A DNA stretch of 64,000 bases from Thinopyrum elongatum (taxonomy: Eukaryota; Streptophyta; Magnoliopsida; Poales; Poaceae), in assembly GCA_011799875.1 (NCBI GenBank), contig CM022298.1, positions 290,160,838 to 290,224,837 on the forward strand. Direction: 5' to 3'. Each line of letters opens with the position of its first letter. Position 1 is the stretch's first letter. Made by a program: the position numbers and the translations under genes. The notes beneath the pieces were generated by a model, which saw nothing but the letters and a program-made list of their open reading frames with translations, did no database searches and had not been told where the DNA came from. Of the stretch, positions 21,548-33,291 are shown piece by piece.

Positions 21548-23208
21548 TGTAACACCCCTGTGTAATAGCCAGTGTGATCAACTACTAATAAATGCCAAGT
21601 CATATCATTTGCAGTGCTTAGTCATAGTGGTTAGTCAAAACAATTCAAACTCCATTCTGAAAATCAACTCAAATTCAAAAGTGCAAAATAAATTTGCTCA
21701 AACGCTATTGGAAAAATGTTCACTAAATAGCAAATATTCCAGAAGCACTCATAAAATTATAAACAATGATAGTTGAATTAGCTAAATGACTCAAACCATA
21801 TGAAACTGCACCAAAACAGCATTATTTAATCCATTTATAATTAAATCAAATTCAAATAAAATTCTACTTTGCCCACACCATTTTTTGGTGAAAGGAAATA
21901 TTGCATTATAATATTGGGGACAACTCTCATATTTTACAAAAATGCAAAAGTGGCCTAACTATTTCAAAATAGAAAAGAAATAAAGAAAATAGAAAACATA
22001 AACAAAAAAAAACGAGGCACTGTGCACTGGGCCTAAGTGCACAGTGCCCCAACCACCAGCCCACCAGGCCCATTCCTTTCTCCCTCCTCCCCGTGTCGAC
22101 TGCGCCATGGCCGCGCGCGCGCGCGCCAGCCGTGCGGCGACACGCCGGCATCCACCAACGCTACAGGGGCGCGGGAGGATAAGGGCGAGCTCGTCCACCC
22201 CCCTAGACCTCCCTGTCACTCTCCCCCTCTTCCCCTCGCTCAGCTGCACCCTCCTCCCTCTCCGAATCCGTCGAACCCGAACGCCGCCGTCGCCACAGCT
22301 CTGCTCCGTCGTGGCCACCGGCGTTCCCGAGTCCGGCGACCGTGTCTGGAAGGCGCGTCGGGCTCGACTACCTCACCTGCGGAGCGCCATTTGGGCTGGG
22401 CGACGACGTTGGCCGCAGATCGAGCCGTGCCCGCCATCGGCATCTCCGGCGATGTCCGGCGACCCCCGCTTCCCTGCTGCTACTAAGCTGTCACCGGGCC
22501 ACCGTGTGCCTCCGCTGTGAGCTTCCCCTCCTTTCCATCTCTCTATTAACCCAGTACGAGTGCGCTAGCCGCTTCCTCCACGGTGCCCGAGCGCGCCGCC
22601 GCATATCCCGTCGCCGGCGAGGCTTCGATGACCATTTGGTCTCGCGCTCGATCCCGTTGTGATCGCACCCGCGCGTAGATCGTTCCTATCTAGTTAGCTC
22701 GTCCGAACGCGCACCGGTTCGTCGTTCCCGTCTTTCGCCCGAAGCGCCTCGCCACCGGCGAGCTCATGGTGCTCGACTCCGGCCCTTCTAGCCGCTCCAA
22801 CCACCATCAAACGACGCGCCGTCGTCTTGCCGTTCGAACGCGCTCGGCCGCGACTAAAATGGCGACCTGTGCGCGATTTCCGACGATGCCCGAGGTCGCG
22901 CTGCCGCGAACAAGCTCGCCGGCGTGATTCCGGCGAGTCTCCGGCCGGCGTCGACATGGCCCGACATGTGGGTTCCTCTGAGTCACTGACGGGTGGGCCC
23001 CGCAGACCCCTTTGACCAAGTTAACTGCTGACTGGGCACTCAGGCCCACTGACATGCGGGCCCCACCAGTTAAAATGTTTTAAAAACAAATAAAACTATT
23101 AATTAAAATCTGTTAATTAATTATTTAGATAATTAGTCGCTGACATCAGGGGCCCACCCCACTAATCACTCGGTTAGTTTAATTAATCCACTGTTAGTCT
23201 AAAAGAGA

Positions 23209-23242
23209 CTGACATGTGGGTCCCACTGGACCCACATGTCAG
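23209..23242. repeat. Perfect hairpin in the 5' LTR
   Basis: CTGACATGTGGGTCC, four-base loop CACT, then its exact reverse complement. The counterpart at 33258-33291 is identical. Confidence 0.95.
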
Positions 23243-24085
23243 GTTTAACCTGGTCAGACGACCAGTTGACCTGCTGTCGTCATCACCTAGTCATGCTGAC
23301 ATCGTATATCCTTTTCTGTTAATAAAAATAATTCCCGAAAATCATTTAAACTTTGAAAATTCATAACTTTTAAACCGTAGCTCAGATCGAAAAACTTAAA
23401 ACATGAAAGTTGATCAGAACGACGAGACGAATTTGATCATGCCGTCTGTTTTGATGCCGGAACCCCCTATGTAGGTGAAACCGCAACTTTGAGGCCATAT
23501 CCGATAGATGAATATTGCATAATCACTGGTAAATAAATCCCACCTTAATCCTATAATAACTAAAATGACTTAGACATACTTCAGGCAACCCTGCACTGCA
23601 TCCTAGTCATGACATGTTCTGTGTTGCATCGTTAGCTGTGTATTTATATGTTTCTTCCCCCTCTTCTCTCTCGGTAGACCCCGATGTCGACGTAGCTCCC
23701 GAGGCCGATGCTGCTCAGGAGCCCGACGATGTGGTTGACGACCTTGCCCTTGCCGTCGAGCAGACAGGCAAGCACCCCCATTTTGAGCATATCGATATCA
23801 CCTACTCTATTCTCTCTTATGCTTGCATTAGAAGTTACTGCAGCTACTGTTGTCCTATATCTGCTGCATAGCCTGATTATTGTAACCTGCTTTGTTACCT
23901 TCCTGCTTATCCTAAACTGCTTAGTATAGGCTGGGTAGAAACTCATCAGAGACCCCACATGATCCCGACTGCCCCGCTGGAGTATCAGAAGACCCGATCA
24001 ACGGGATTGAAGACCAGGTCCCGGCACCTCACAACACTTCCTCTTAGCTGCCGACACTACTGGGTTACTATCGAGTACCGAGGGT

Positions 24086-24280
24086 GATACCTCGTCAGCA
24101 CTCCTGATGATAACCTAGTAGGTTAGTTAATCGGTCGTGGTAAGCGAGGGTGATTCCTCCTACACCACCCCCGATAACAGCGTCGTCGTGCAACGCTTCA
24201 AGTGTGGACCTCGAGGGTGATTCCTCCTTCGTTCACCTTGACGGTAACATCAGTGGGAATTTTATCGAGGGTGATTCCTC
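24086..24280. repeat. Four copies of CGAGGGTGATnCCTC in the 5' LTR
   Basis: CGAGGGTGAT followed by ACCTC or TCCTC occurs near 24080, 24146, 24211 and 24265. Each copy contains the short inverted pair GAGG/CCTC. The 3' LTR has the same series near 34133-34330. Confidence 0.8.
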
Positions 24281-25330
24281 AGGGTTCCCCTTGATGTTGG
24301 ACACACGATTACTATTGATACTGAGACTTACACTGTACCATGTTACTAAAGACGGGTCGGCCCTGAGGGGTACCCGCGTGAGCTTAATTGCGATTGACGT
24401 GGAATCGGGTGTACCTGGAGGGTACCCGAGAGTTGAACACGAGGCGTGGCCGGGCATTCTTAGCCCTTGCCGCAAGTCCTCGAGACGGGGTGACGGGGTC
24501 ACATCGATCGTGAGTCTCTGCTCGTTACCGCTCCTAATTCACTAATGGTTTGGATATTTGATCCGAGGGGCCTCTGGCCTGATAGCACTAACCATCACGT
24601 GGGCATAGTATGGGCGTTCTGCGTCGTATACTTCAGCCGAAGCTCTATTGACATCAGCGAGGAGCGGCCCGCTTTGGACTGGACTGTTTAAGCCTGTGCT
24701 TGTATTAAGGGGGCTAGGTCTGCTTCCGGAGCATCCTCGCAACGTGCAGGGTTCCCAGGGCGAAGGCCCAAGACCCCTGGGGGCATAGGTTAGTCCGGCG
24801 TGCTGACCTCTCTTTAGAGCCTAGGTCGGGTTGCGGCGTGTTGCTTAGCCGAGGCCGGGCATGACCCAGAAAAGTGTGTCCGGCCGGAGTTAAGCGAGCG
24901 TGGTGGGTAAGTTGGTGCACCCCTGCAGGGAAGAAAACATCTATCGATAGCCTGTCCTACGGTAACGGACACTCAGAGTTGTATCCCGATCAGTACAACT
25001 AGAACTTGAGATGATAACTGGATAATACGGCTCTGGGGTTGCTTTCTCGCAGGGAGTCGAGAAAGGATCTCTGGCCGAGGTTGATGATACTACAACTACT
25101 TTACATTATGTTACTCTGCACTCTTCTAATGCTTCAAGACCGATGAAGATGCTGAAGATGCTAGTCTTCGATAGGACTAGGCTCTCCCCTCTATTCTGGC
25201 ATTTCTACAGCCCAGTCCACATATACAACCCTCCTTTGAAAATGTTGCATATGTAGTGTAGATCCTTGCTTGCTGAGTACTTTGGATGAGTACTCACGTT
25301 TGCTTTACTTTCTTTTTCCCCCATATCCAT

Positions 25331-25447
25331 ATGTCGCCGCTAGATGACGGAGCCCCTGAGGTAGCTGCCCTTGTCGACGACTACGGTTACTACTACTACC
25401 CTCCCGGCGAGTACTACTACGAGGAGCCGACCGACGACCAGGAGTAG
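25331..25447 (+). CDS. Small Tyr/Asp-rich ORF in the 5' LTR (38 residues)
   Basis: Starts MSPLDDGAPEVAALVDDYG and ends YYEEPTDDQE, very acidic and Tyr-rich. The copy in the 3' LTR (35384-35500) is intact and differs by two Leu/Pro changes. Its position near the LTR 3' end puts it on or near the start of the element transcript. No known function. It may be an upstream ORF or the remnant of a spliced exon. Confidence 0.4.
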   Translation: MSPLDDGAPEVAALVDDYGYYYYPPGEYYYEEPTDDQE

Positions 25448-25755
25448 GTTCGGAGGATCCTAGGCAGGAGGCCTACGCCTTTCGATCATAGTATTTTATT
25501 TTGCCCCGCCTTTCTAAAGGCTTATTTTCAATTCTGTAATATATCTGTACCCAGATATCCGATGCTTCTGCTAACACTTGTATGCCATCGAGCTATGTAG
25601 TCGAGCCCTCGAGGCCCTGGCTTGTAATATAAAGCTTGTATGACTTTATTTATGTTTTAGAGTTGTGTTGTGATATCTTAAAGTGAGTCCTTAGGCTTAA
25701 TCATGTGCATTTGCGTGTATGGTTAGTGCATGATTAAGTCGGGGTCGTCACAGGT

Positions 25756-25768
25756 TGGTATCAGAGCC
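25756..25768 (+). other. Primer-binding site of the Tekay-type element
   Basis: TGGTATCAGAGCC, three bases after the LTR end, matches the usual complement of the initiator-Met tRNA 3' end. Confidence 0.9.
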
Positions 25769-26143
25769 GACTGCCTCTAGGAATCCCCCTTTCCAATTCC
25801 TTGGCCGAAGTTGAGTCTAGTGGTCGAAAACTGTTTTACTAACTTGGTTGTGTGGCTTATGGGCACACGTCGCCAACTGGGAGGTATTAGGATCTTTTAT
25901 TCCTCGACCTTTACTCTGGGACTCTGATCTCTCTTCTATTCGGGTTTAATAAATTTACTAACACCGACACTTAGGATCTCGTAAATTCCATCCATCCGGA
26001 GAGCTGGATTCTGTGCGATTTCCCTGTCATTGATCTGATTATTCTGATAATCATTTTTCTTTCCATTGTTTTGTTTAACCTTTCTTTCCGAGATCTGATA
26101 TATTTCTCATCATCATATGACAACCCTGAACTTCTTATTTCAG

Positions 26144-26914
26144 ATGGATCGTTTGTTTCCGCCGCGCCCTACGACCCAGCTTGTGCTTCGCACTTGGGCT
26201 CGTGATGTCCCTGGGTTTCCAGCTGTTCTGATCACTCTCTTGACCAGACTGGGTTACCGCTGGTACCCTGAGTACATGGTCTACAAGGTTTACCGCGAGT
26301 TCAACCAGGAGCAGTATTATGCTGATGTTTGCATCTATGATCAGCAGGATAACTCAGACACTGAGCTGTACCTTTTCCATGGTATCGACGTGACGATTGA
26401 GATGCCAGTCCATGATGCCGCCTACTCTTCTGTCACACGTCTTCGAGGAGAGTACAACGCCAACTTGGATGCTTCTAAGTATCGATACATTCCGTTTGCC
26501 CCTGCTGAAGATGCTACTGGATACTACACGGCTATCAGTGCCCCGTACGAGCCTCGTCGCTACGATCAGCGAGTTCTGATTCAGTGTACTCAGGCTCTGG
26601 ATCGCACTGTTCGGGCTCTGGCCGTCGAGTTGTTTGCCACTCGAGTATGGCTCTATGAGGCTATGACGCAGTTGCTACCAGTTGTTCGTGCAGGGATACA
26701 TCCGGAGCACATTCTTTACCCGCGCAGGACTGAGATGCCACTAGGGATCGATTGGCCTGCTGTGGGAGGTCACACACCTGCACGTGGACCTCTTCTTTCA
26801 GCTCGAGACCGGGTTCTGCATCAGAGTGCACATGGAGCACAGGATCCTTCTGCGACGAATGTCCGTCGTCCGCACTTGCAGCTACCCCGTTTCAGTGGTT
26901 TTCTCCGACGTTGA
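26144..26914 (+). CDS. Extra ORF upstream of gag in the Tekay-type element (unknown function)
   Basis: About 256 residues from the ATG at 26144 (MDRLFPPRPTTQLVLRTW); an in-frame ATG lies at 26117, but CTTATTTCAG at 26134-26143 looks like a splice acceptor directly before ATGGATCG. It is uninterrupted to the TGA at 26912-26914, although the gag-pol frame nearby has three stops. It is mixed alpha/beta by eye (RLGYRWYPEYMVYKVYREF, ADVCIYDQQDN, LYLFHGIDVTIEMPVHDAA). It has no protease, RT, integrase or zinc-knuckle motif, and no signal peptide or membrane segment. The Tyr-x-Val / Val-x-Ile strands followed by a possible helix recall a dsRNA-binding fold only loosely. It is in sense orientation between the primer-binding site and gag, so it would sit on the genomic RNA. 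Confidence 0.55.
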   Translation: MDRLFPPRPTTQLVLRTWARDVPGFPAVLITLLTRLGYRWYPEYMVYKVYREFNQEQYYADVCIYDQQDNSDTELYLFHGIDVTIEMPVHDAAYSSVTRLRGEYNANLDASKYRYIPFAPAEDATGYYTAISAPYEPRRYDQRVLIQCTQALDRTVRALAVELFATRVWLYEAMTQLLPVVRAGIHPEHILYPRRTEMPLGIDWPAVGGHTPARGPLLSARDRVLHQSAHGAQDPSATNVRRPHLQLPRFSGFLRR

Positions 26915-27157
26915 TGTAGCCTTTGCTATGTCTCGTTGTGTACTTCCTTACCGCGTGCCTTCACGCCGCCTAGCATGTCTAGCTTTTGAATTTGCGCCGT
27001 TATGCTGTCCGAATGTAACCGACTCTGTATGGATCTGTATGACTTAATGACTACTATTAAGCATCTGTTGTACTACTTAAATTCCATTGTGTTACATCAT
27101 GCTTTTTTCTAAACACTCGTCGTGGCTTCTGCTAAACTACCCCTGTTGATTAGCAGG

Positions 27158-30100
27158 ATGGGTGATAACAATCCACCTCCACCGCCACCACCTGACTATA
27201 TGGCTGCGATGATGCAACAGTTTGAACTCAACTGACAGTTCATGACGGGGATTATGCAACAGTTCCCTCGTCCCAATGCCGACCAGCAGCCACCTTCAAT
27301 CACACTGCCAGAGTTTGTGCGACTCAACCCGTCGTTCTTCCGCAACACAGTTAATCCGCTGGATGCCGATGACTGGTTGCGTGACATCTTCTATGAGATG
27401 GAGTCCGCTGATGTCGCCCCTGCCAGTTATGTCACTTTTGCGACATATTTCTTGAAGGGACCCGCAGCACAATGGTGGGCCACTCACAGACAGACCCTAC
27501 CTCCTGGAACTGTCGTTACCTAGGTGGAGTTCAAGACTGCTTTTCGCGCGCGCTATATTCCTCAAGCAGTTATAGCACGCAAGAAGGCTGAGTTCCGCAG
27601 TCTCGTTCAAGGCAATAAGTCTGTAGAAGTTTATCAGCGCGAGTTCCTTGACTTGTCTCTCTATGCTGAAGAAGACATCCCCACCGATGCCCGAAGGCAA
27701 GAGAAGTTTCTTGAAGGGCTACACCATGACATTCAGCTAGCCCTGCTCATCCAAGATTTTCCTGACTTCACCACCTTGGTGAACAAGGCTATTATGGTCG
27801 AGACTGGTCTGAAGAAGCACAAAGAAGCGACCAGACGCACTCGTGAAGCGGGCTCATCTTCTGGCTCGTCTTCCCAGAAGCGCCGCATATGGATTCCACA
27901 GAGCATGTATCGCCCAGCAGCTCCAGTGTACAGGCCAGCATATGCTGCACCACGTCTGCCTCCTCCACCACCGAGGCAGCCTCTTCGTGCTCCACCACCT
28001 CGAGCTCCTGCACCACGTCCTGATAGTGGACTCTACTTCAAGTGTGACCAGCCAGGTCACCGTGCCAGAGATTGCTCTCAGAATCAGAATCAGTTAGCAC
28101 TTCCTTCTGCTAGTCGTGGTAATGGCCGTGGGAATTCTCAGCCTCGCTACAGCAATGTCAGGCCTTCTTATGGTCGTGGACAGGCCTTCCATGTCAACAT
28201 GAATGAAGACCCGGAACAACCAGCAACTGTGATGGGTACACTTCTTGTTAATTCAGTACCTGCAACTGTTTTATTTGATTCGGGAGCATCGCATTCATTC
28301 ATGTCAGAACATTTTGCATTCATGCATGGCGTTAAGTGTGACAACCTGCATCATCCGTTAGGGGTTGACACTCCCGCGGGTAGATGTCGAGCCTCCCTGT
28401 TCAGCCCCGAAGTCACTGTTGAAATTGAGGGGTTGAAATTTCAGGCACTCCCAATTATCCTGAGTTCCTCCAAAATTGACCTTATTCTGGGAATGGATTG
28501 GTTGAAGGCTCACTACGCCTCAATCAATTGTGCCACTAAGGTTGTTCACCTCCTACACCCATCAGATGAGATAGTAAACTATCATGCTCACCTCACTCAG
28601 AACGCCGAGGCTCAGATTTATGCCTTGAATGCGCTAAACGCTTCTCCGCTTGAGGGGATCAAAAACATTCCAGTCGTGTGCGACTTCCAGGATGTCTTTC
28701 CAGAAGAACTTCCAGGACTACCCCCTGCTAGAGCTGTCAAGTTCGTCATCGACTTGAAGCCTGACACCACTCCTATTGCGAAGCATCCTTACAAGATGCC
28801 ACCGCACCACCTTATTAAGCTTAAGGAAGAAATCAATAAATCACTTAAGAAGGGCTTCATCCGTCCCAGTTCCTCTGCCTGGGGAACACCGTCTCTCTTT
28901 GTCAAGAAGAAAGATGGTACAAATAGGTTGGTCCAAGATTACCGTCCTATCAACCAGGCAACCATTCAGAATAAATATCCGCTTCCCCGGATCAATGACT
29001 TATATGATCAACTTGCTGGATCTTCGGTGTTCTCTAAACTCGACTTGAGGTTGGGTTATCACCAGATTCGTGTCCGTGAAGAGGATATCCCAAAGACCGC
29101 CTTCGTTACTCGTTATGGCTCTTATGAATACACCGTCATGTCATTTGGCCTAACAAATGCTCCAGCTACGTTCTCCCGCCTGATGAATTATATATTCATG
29201 GATTGCCTCGACAAGTTCATCGTGGTGTATCTGGATGATATTCTAGTATATTCGAAGAATAAGGAAGAACATGCTGAACATCTTCGCCTTGTTCTGGAGA
29301 GACTTCGAGAGCACAAGTTATATGCCAAGTACTCCAAATGTGAATTCTGGCTTTCTGAAGTAACCTACCTTGGACATGTGATTTCGAAGGACGGTATTGC
29401 CGTTAACCCGGAGCGTGTTCAGGCTATTCTTGACTGGACTCCTCCGAAGAATGCCAAGCAAGTCCGAAGTTTTCTCGGGCTTGCGAGTTATTGCCGCCGA
29501 TTTGTCGAGAAATTTTCCAAGATTGCCAAGCCCCTGACTAATCTGCTCTACAAAGGCGTTAAGTTTGAGTGGACAGACAAGTGTCAGGAGAGTTTCTAGA
29601 CCCTCAAGGACAAGCTTACTTTTGCTCCAGTGCTTGCCCCTCCTGATTCTCGTAAGGACTTTGTCATATATTGTGACGCCTCTCGTCAGGGATTAGGCTG
29701 TGTCCTAATGCAAGAACGAAGAGTAATTGCGTATGCTTCACGTCAATTGCGTCCTCATGAAGAAAATTATCCAGTGCATGATTTTGAACTTGCTGCAGTG
29801 ATCTATGCAATAAAGTTATGGCGACATTACCTTCTTGGTAATCGGTGTGAGATTTATACCGATCATCAGAGTCTGAAATACTTGTTCACTCAACCGGATC
29901 TTAATCTCCGTCAGCAACGATGGTTGGAAACAATTACGGACTATGACTGTGGTATTTCATATACCCCTGGCAAGGCTAACGTGATGGCTGATGCCTTAAG
30001 CCGCAAGTCCTATGGCAACAACCTCATGGTTAGGCGAGCTCAACCTCGTCTTTATGCAGAACTGAGTGAGCTGAATCTGCGAATTGTTCCCCAGGGTTCT

Positions 30101-31567
30101 CTTAATAACCTTGTGGTACAACCGGATCTTGAGAAGGCTGTTAAGGAAGCGCAAGCCAAAGATGCTGAAATTGACTTGATGAAGAAAGAGCTTCATCTTG
30201 AGAAGTACAGGGATTTCTCAGTTGCTGAAGATGGAACTTTATATTTCCGAGACCACATTGTAGTACCTCGCTTCGAGCTTATGACTGACAAGGTCATGAA
30301 GGAGGCTCATGATACACCGTTGTCTATCCATCCGGGTAGCACTAAGATGTATCGCGATCTTCGACAGAGGTACTGGTGGTCTAGAATGAAGCAGGACATT
30401 GCTCGATATGTTGCTGAATGTGACGTATGTCGTCGCATGAAAGCAGAACATCAGAAGCCTGCTGGAATTCTTCAACCACTCCCTATTCCTTTTTGGAAGT
30501 GGGATAAAGTGCAAATGGATTTCATTATTGGTCTTCCCAAGTCTCAGAAAGGTCACGATGCCATCCTTGTCGTCGTCGACCAACTTTCCAAGGTTGCTCA
30601 TTTTCTGCCTGTCAAGGAGACTATCACCGCTAGCCAGCTAGCAGAGCTGTATATCTACAGAATCGTTTCACTCCACGGTATTCCGAAGGAGAATAGTTTG
30701 GACCGTGGCGGTCTTTTCACATCCAAATTCTGGGAAAGTTTCCAAGAAGCTATGGGAACTCACATCACCTGGAGTTCGGCATATCATCCTCAATACCAAG
30801 GCCAAGTTGAGCGAGTTAACCAAGTGCTTGAAGATATGCTTCGGGCTTGTGTTATATCATTCGGTAAGAAATGGGAAGAATCTCTCCCGTTTGCCGAGTT
30901 CTCTTATAATAACAGCTATCAAGCCAGCTTGAAAATGGCCCCCTTTGAAGTGCTATATGGACGTAAATGTCGAACCCCTCTGAATTGGTCAGAAACTGGG
31001 GAACGACCTCTTGTTGGACTGGACATTATTCAACACGCTGAAGAACAAGTCAGAATTGTTCGAGAAAATCTCAAGGCAGCTCAGGACCGTCAGAAGAGCA
31101 ACTATGATTGCAAGCGATGGGGCTTGACCTATCAACCAGGTGATCAAGCCTATCTTCGTGTCACCCCGATGAAGGGCACCCGTCGTTTCGGAATCAAGGG
31201 CAAGCTAGCTCCTCGCTATATTGGTCCTTTTCGCATTATTGCCAGACGTGGACAGGTGGCTTATAAATTGGAGTTGCCACCGCAATTCTCTCATATCCAC
31301 GAGGTATTCCATGTGTCGCAGCTCCGTAAATGCTTCAAGGAATCTCAACACCGCGCAGTGGATCACGAGATGCTTGAATTGCAAGATGACTTATCTTATA
31401 AGGAGCACCCGATCCGCATCCTTGATGAAGCTGAACGTCGAACTCGTCAGAAGACGACCAAGTTCCTGAAAGTGCAGTGGTCAAATCACACTGAAGATGA
31501 AGCCACTTGGGAACGCGAGGATCATCTTCGGGAAGAATATCCCGACCTCTTTCCTTCTACCTCCTAA
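27158..31567 (+). pseudogene. Gag-pol polyprotein of the Tekay-type element, three in-frame stops
   Basis: One frame of about 1470 codons from the ATG at 27158. Gag (about 27158-28200) has capsid text AAQWWATHR and a zinc knuckle whose first Cys is Tyr ([14 protein letters not shown]). Protease has [10 protein letters not shown] (near 28275). RT has YLDD (29228-29239). RNase H starts near YCDASRQGLG (29668). Integrase has an HHCC zinc domain (about 30305-30450) and Asp, Asp and Glu near 30518, 30701 and 30809. A C-terminal chromodomain (about 31410-31560, VQWSNHTEDEATWE) would direct integration toward particular chromatin. Stops are TGA 27233-27235, TAG 27521-27523 and TAG 29597-29599, each one transition from a sense codon. 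There is no frameshift, so decay is recent. Confidence 0.92.
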
Positions 31568-31605
31568 ATTCTCGGGACGAGAATTTCTTTTAGAGGATGA
31601 GAACT
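31568..31605 (+). other. Polypurine region before the 3' LTR
   Basis: Purine-rich text (TAGAGGATGAGAAC at 31591-31604) lies directly before the TGTAAC start of the 3' LTR. Confidence 0.5.
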
Positions 31606-33257
31606 TGTAACACCCCTGTGTAATAGCCACTGTGATCAACTGCTAATAAATGCCAAGTCATATCATTTGCAGTGCTTAGTCATAGTGGTTAGTCAAAACA
31701 ATTCAAACTCCATTCTGAAAATCAACTCAAATTCAAAAGTGCAAAATAAATTTGCTCAAACGCTATTGGAAAAATGTTCACTAAATAGCAAATATTCCAG
31801 AAGCACTCATAAAATTATAAACAACGATAGTTGAATTAGCTAAATGACTCAAACCATATGAAACAGCACCAAAACAGCATTATTTAATCCATTTATAAAT
31901 AAATCAAATTCAAATAAAATTCTACTTTTCCCAAACCATTTTTTGGTGAAAGGAAATATTGCATTGTAATATTGGGGACAACTCTCATATTTTACAAAAA
32001 TGCAAAAGTGGCCTAACTATTTCAAAATAGAAAAGAAATAAAGAAAATAGAAAACATAAACAAAAAAAAAACGAGGCACTGTGCACTGGGCCTAAGTGCA
32101 CAGTGCCCCAACCACCAGCCCACCAGGCCCATTCCTTTCTCCCTCCTCCCCGTGTCGACTGCGCCATGGCCGCGCGCACGCGCGCCAGCCGTGCGGCGAC
32201 ACGCCGGCGTCCACCGACGCTACAGGGGCGCGGGAGGATAAGGGCGAGCTCGTCCACCCCCCTGGACCTCCCTGTCACTCTCCCCCTCTTCCCCTCGCTC
32301 AACTGCGCCCTCCTCCCTCTCCGAATCCGTCGAACCCGAACGCCGCCGTCACCGCAGCTCTGTTCCGTCGTGGCCACCGGCGTTCCCGAGTCCGGCGACC
32401 GTGTCTGGAAGGCGCGTCGGGCTCGACTACCTCACCTGTGGAGCGCCATTCGGGCTGGGCGACGACGTTGGCCGCAGATCGAGCCGCGCCCGCCTTCGGC
32501 ATCTCCGGCGACCCCCGCTTCCCTGCTGCTACTAAGCTGTCACCGGGCCACCGTGTGCCTCCGCTGTGAGCTTCCGCTCCTTTCCATCTCTCTATTCACC
32601 CCGTACGAGCGCGCTAGCCGCTTCCTCCACGGTGCCCGAGCGCGCCGCCGCATATCCCGTCGCCGGCGAGGCTTCGATGACCATTTGGTCTCGCGCTCGA
32701 TCCCGTTGTGATCGCACACGCGCGTAGATCGTTCCTATCCAGTTAGCTCGTCCGAACGCGCACCGATTCGTCGTTCCCGTCTTTCTCCCGAAGTGCCTCA
32801 CCGCCGGCGAGCTCATGGCGCTCGACTCCGGCCCTTCTAGCCGCTCCAACCACCATCAAACGACGCGCCGTCGTCTTGCCGTTCGAACGCGCTCGGCCGC
32901 GACCAAAATGGCGACCTGTGCGCGATTTCCGACGATGCCCGAGGTCGCGCCGCCGCGAACGAGCTCGCCGGCGTGATTCCAGCGAGTCTCCGACCGGCGT
33001 CGACATGGCCTAACATGTGGGTCCCTCTGAGTCACTGACGGGTGGGCCCCGCAGACCCCTTTGACCCAGTCAACTGCTGAATGGGCACTCAGGCCCACTG
33101 ACATGCTGGCCCCACCAGTTAAAATGTTTTAAAAACAAATAAAACTATTAATTAAAATCTGTTAATTAATTATTTAGATAATTAGTCGCTGACATCAGGG
33201 GCCCACCCCACTAATCACTCGGTTAGTTTAATTAATCCACTGTTAGTCTAACAGAGA

Positions 33258-33291
33258 CTGACATGTGGGTCCCACTGGACCCACATGTCAG
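33258..33291. repeat. Perfect hairpin in the 3' LTR
   Basis: Identical to 23209-23242 (15-bp arms, CACT loop), unchanged although nearby bases differ. Confidence 0.95.

Larger units (their letters stand above)
21548..25752 (+). repeat. 5' LTR (4205 bp) of the Tekay-type element
   Basis: From TGTAACACCCCTGTG to GGGTCGTCACA. It contains a GC-rich block (about 22030-23060), a perfect 15-bp-arm hairpin (23209-23242), four CGAGGGTGAT repeats (about 24086-24280) and a small Tyr-rich ORF (25331-25447). The many ORFs in the GC-rich block are not conserved as proteins and look like composition effects. Confidence 0.93.

Noticed and set aside
22037..22520. Long GC-rich ORFs in the 5' LTR and again at 32096-32711
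   Set aside because: They overlap in several frames on both strands, are Pro/Arg/Ser-rich, and the two LTR copies differ in start and end through small indels; composition effect.
25756..25768. tRNA gene fragments at the primer-binding sites (also 41743-41755)
   Set aside because: Only the 12-13 bases complementary to a tRNA 3' end are present, right after an LTR; no tRNA fold.
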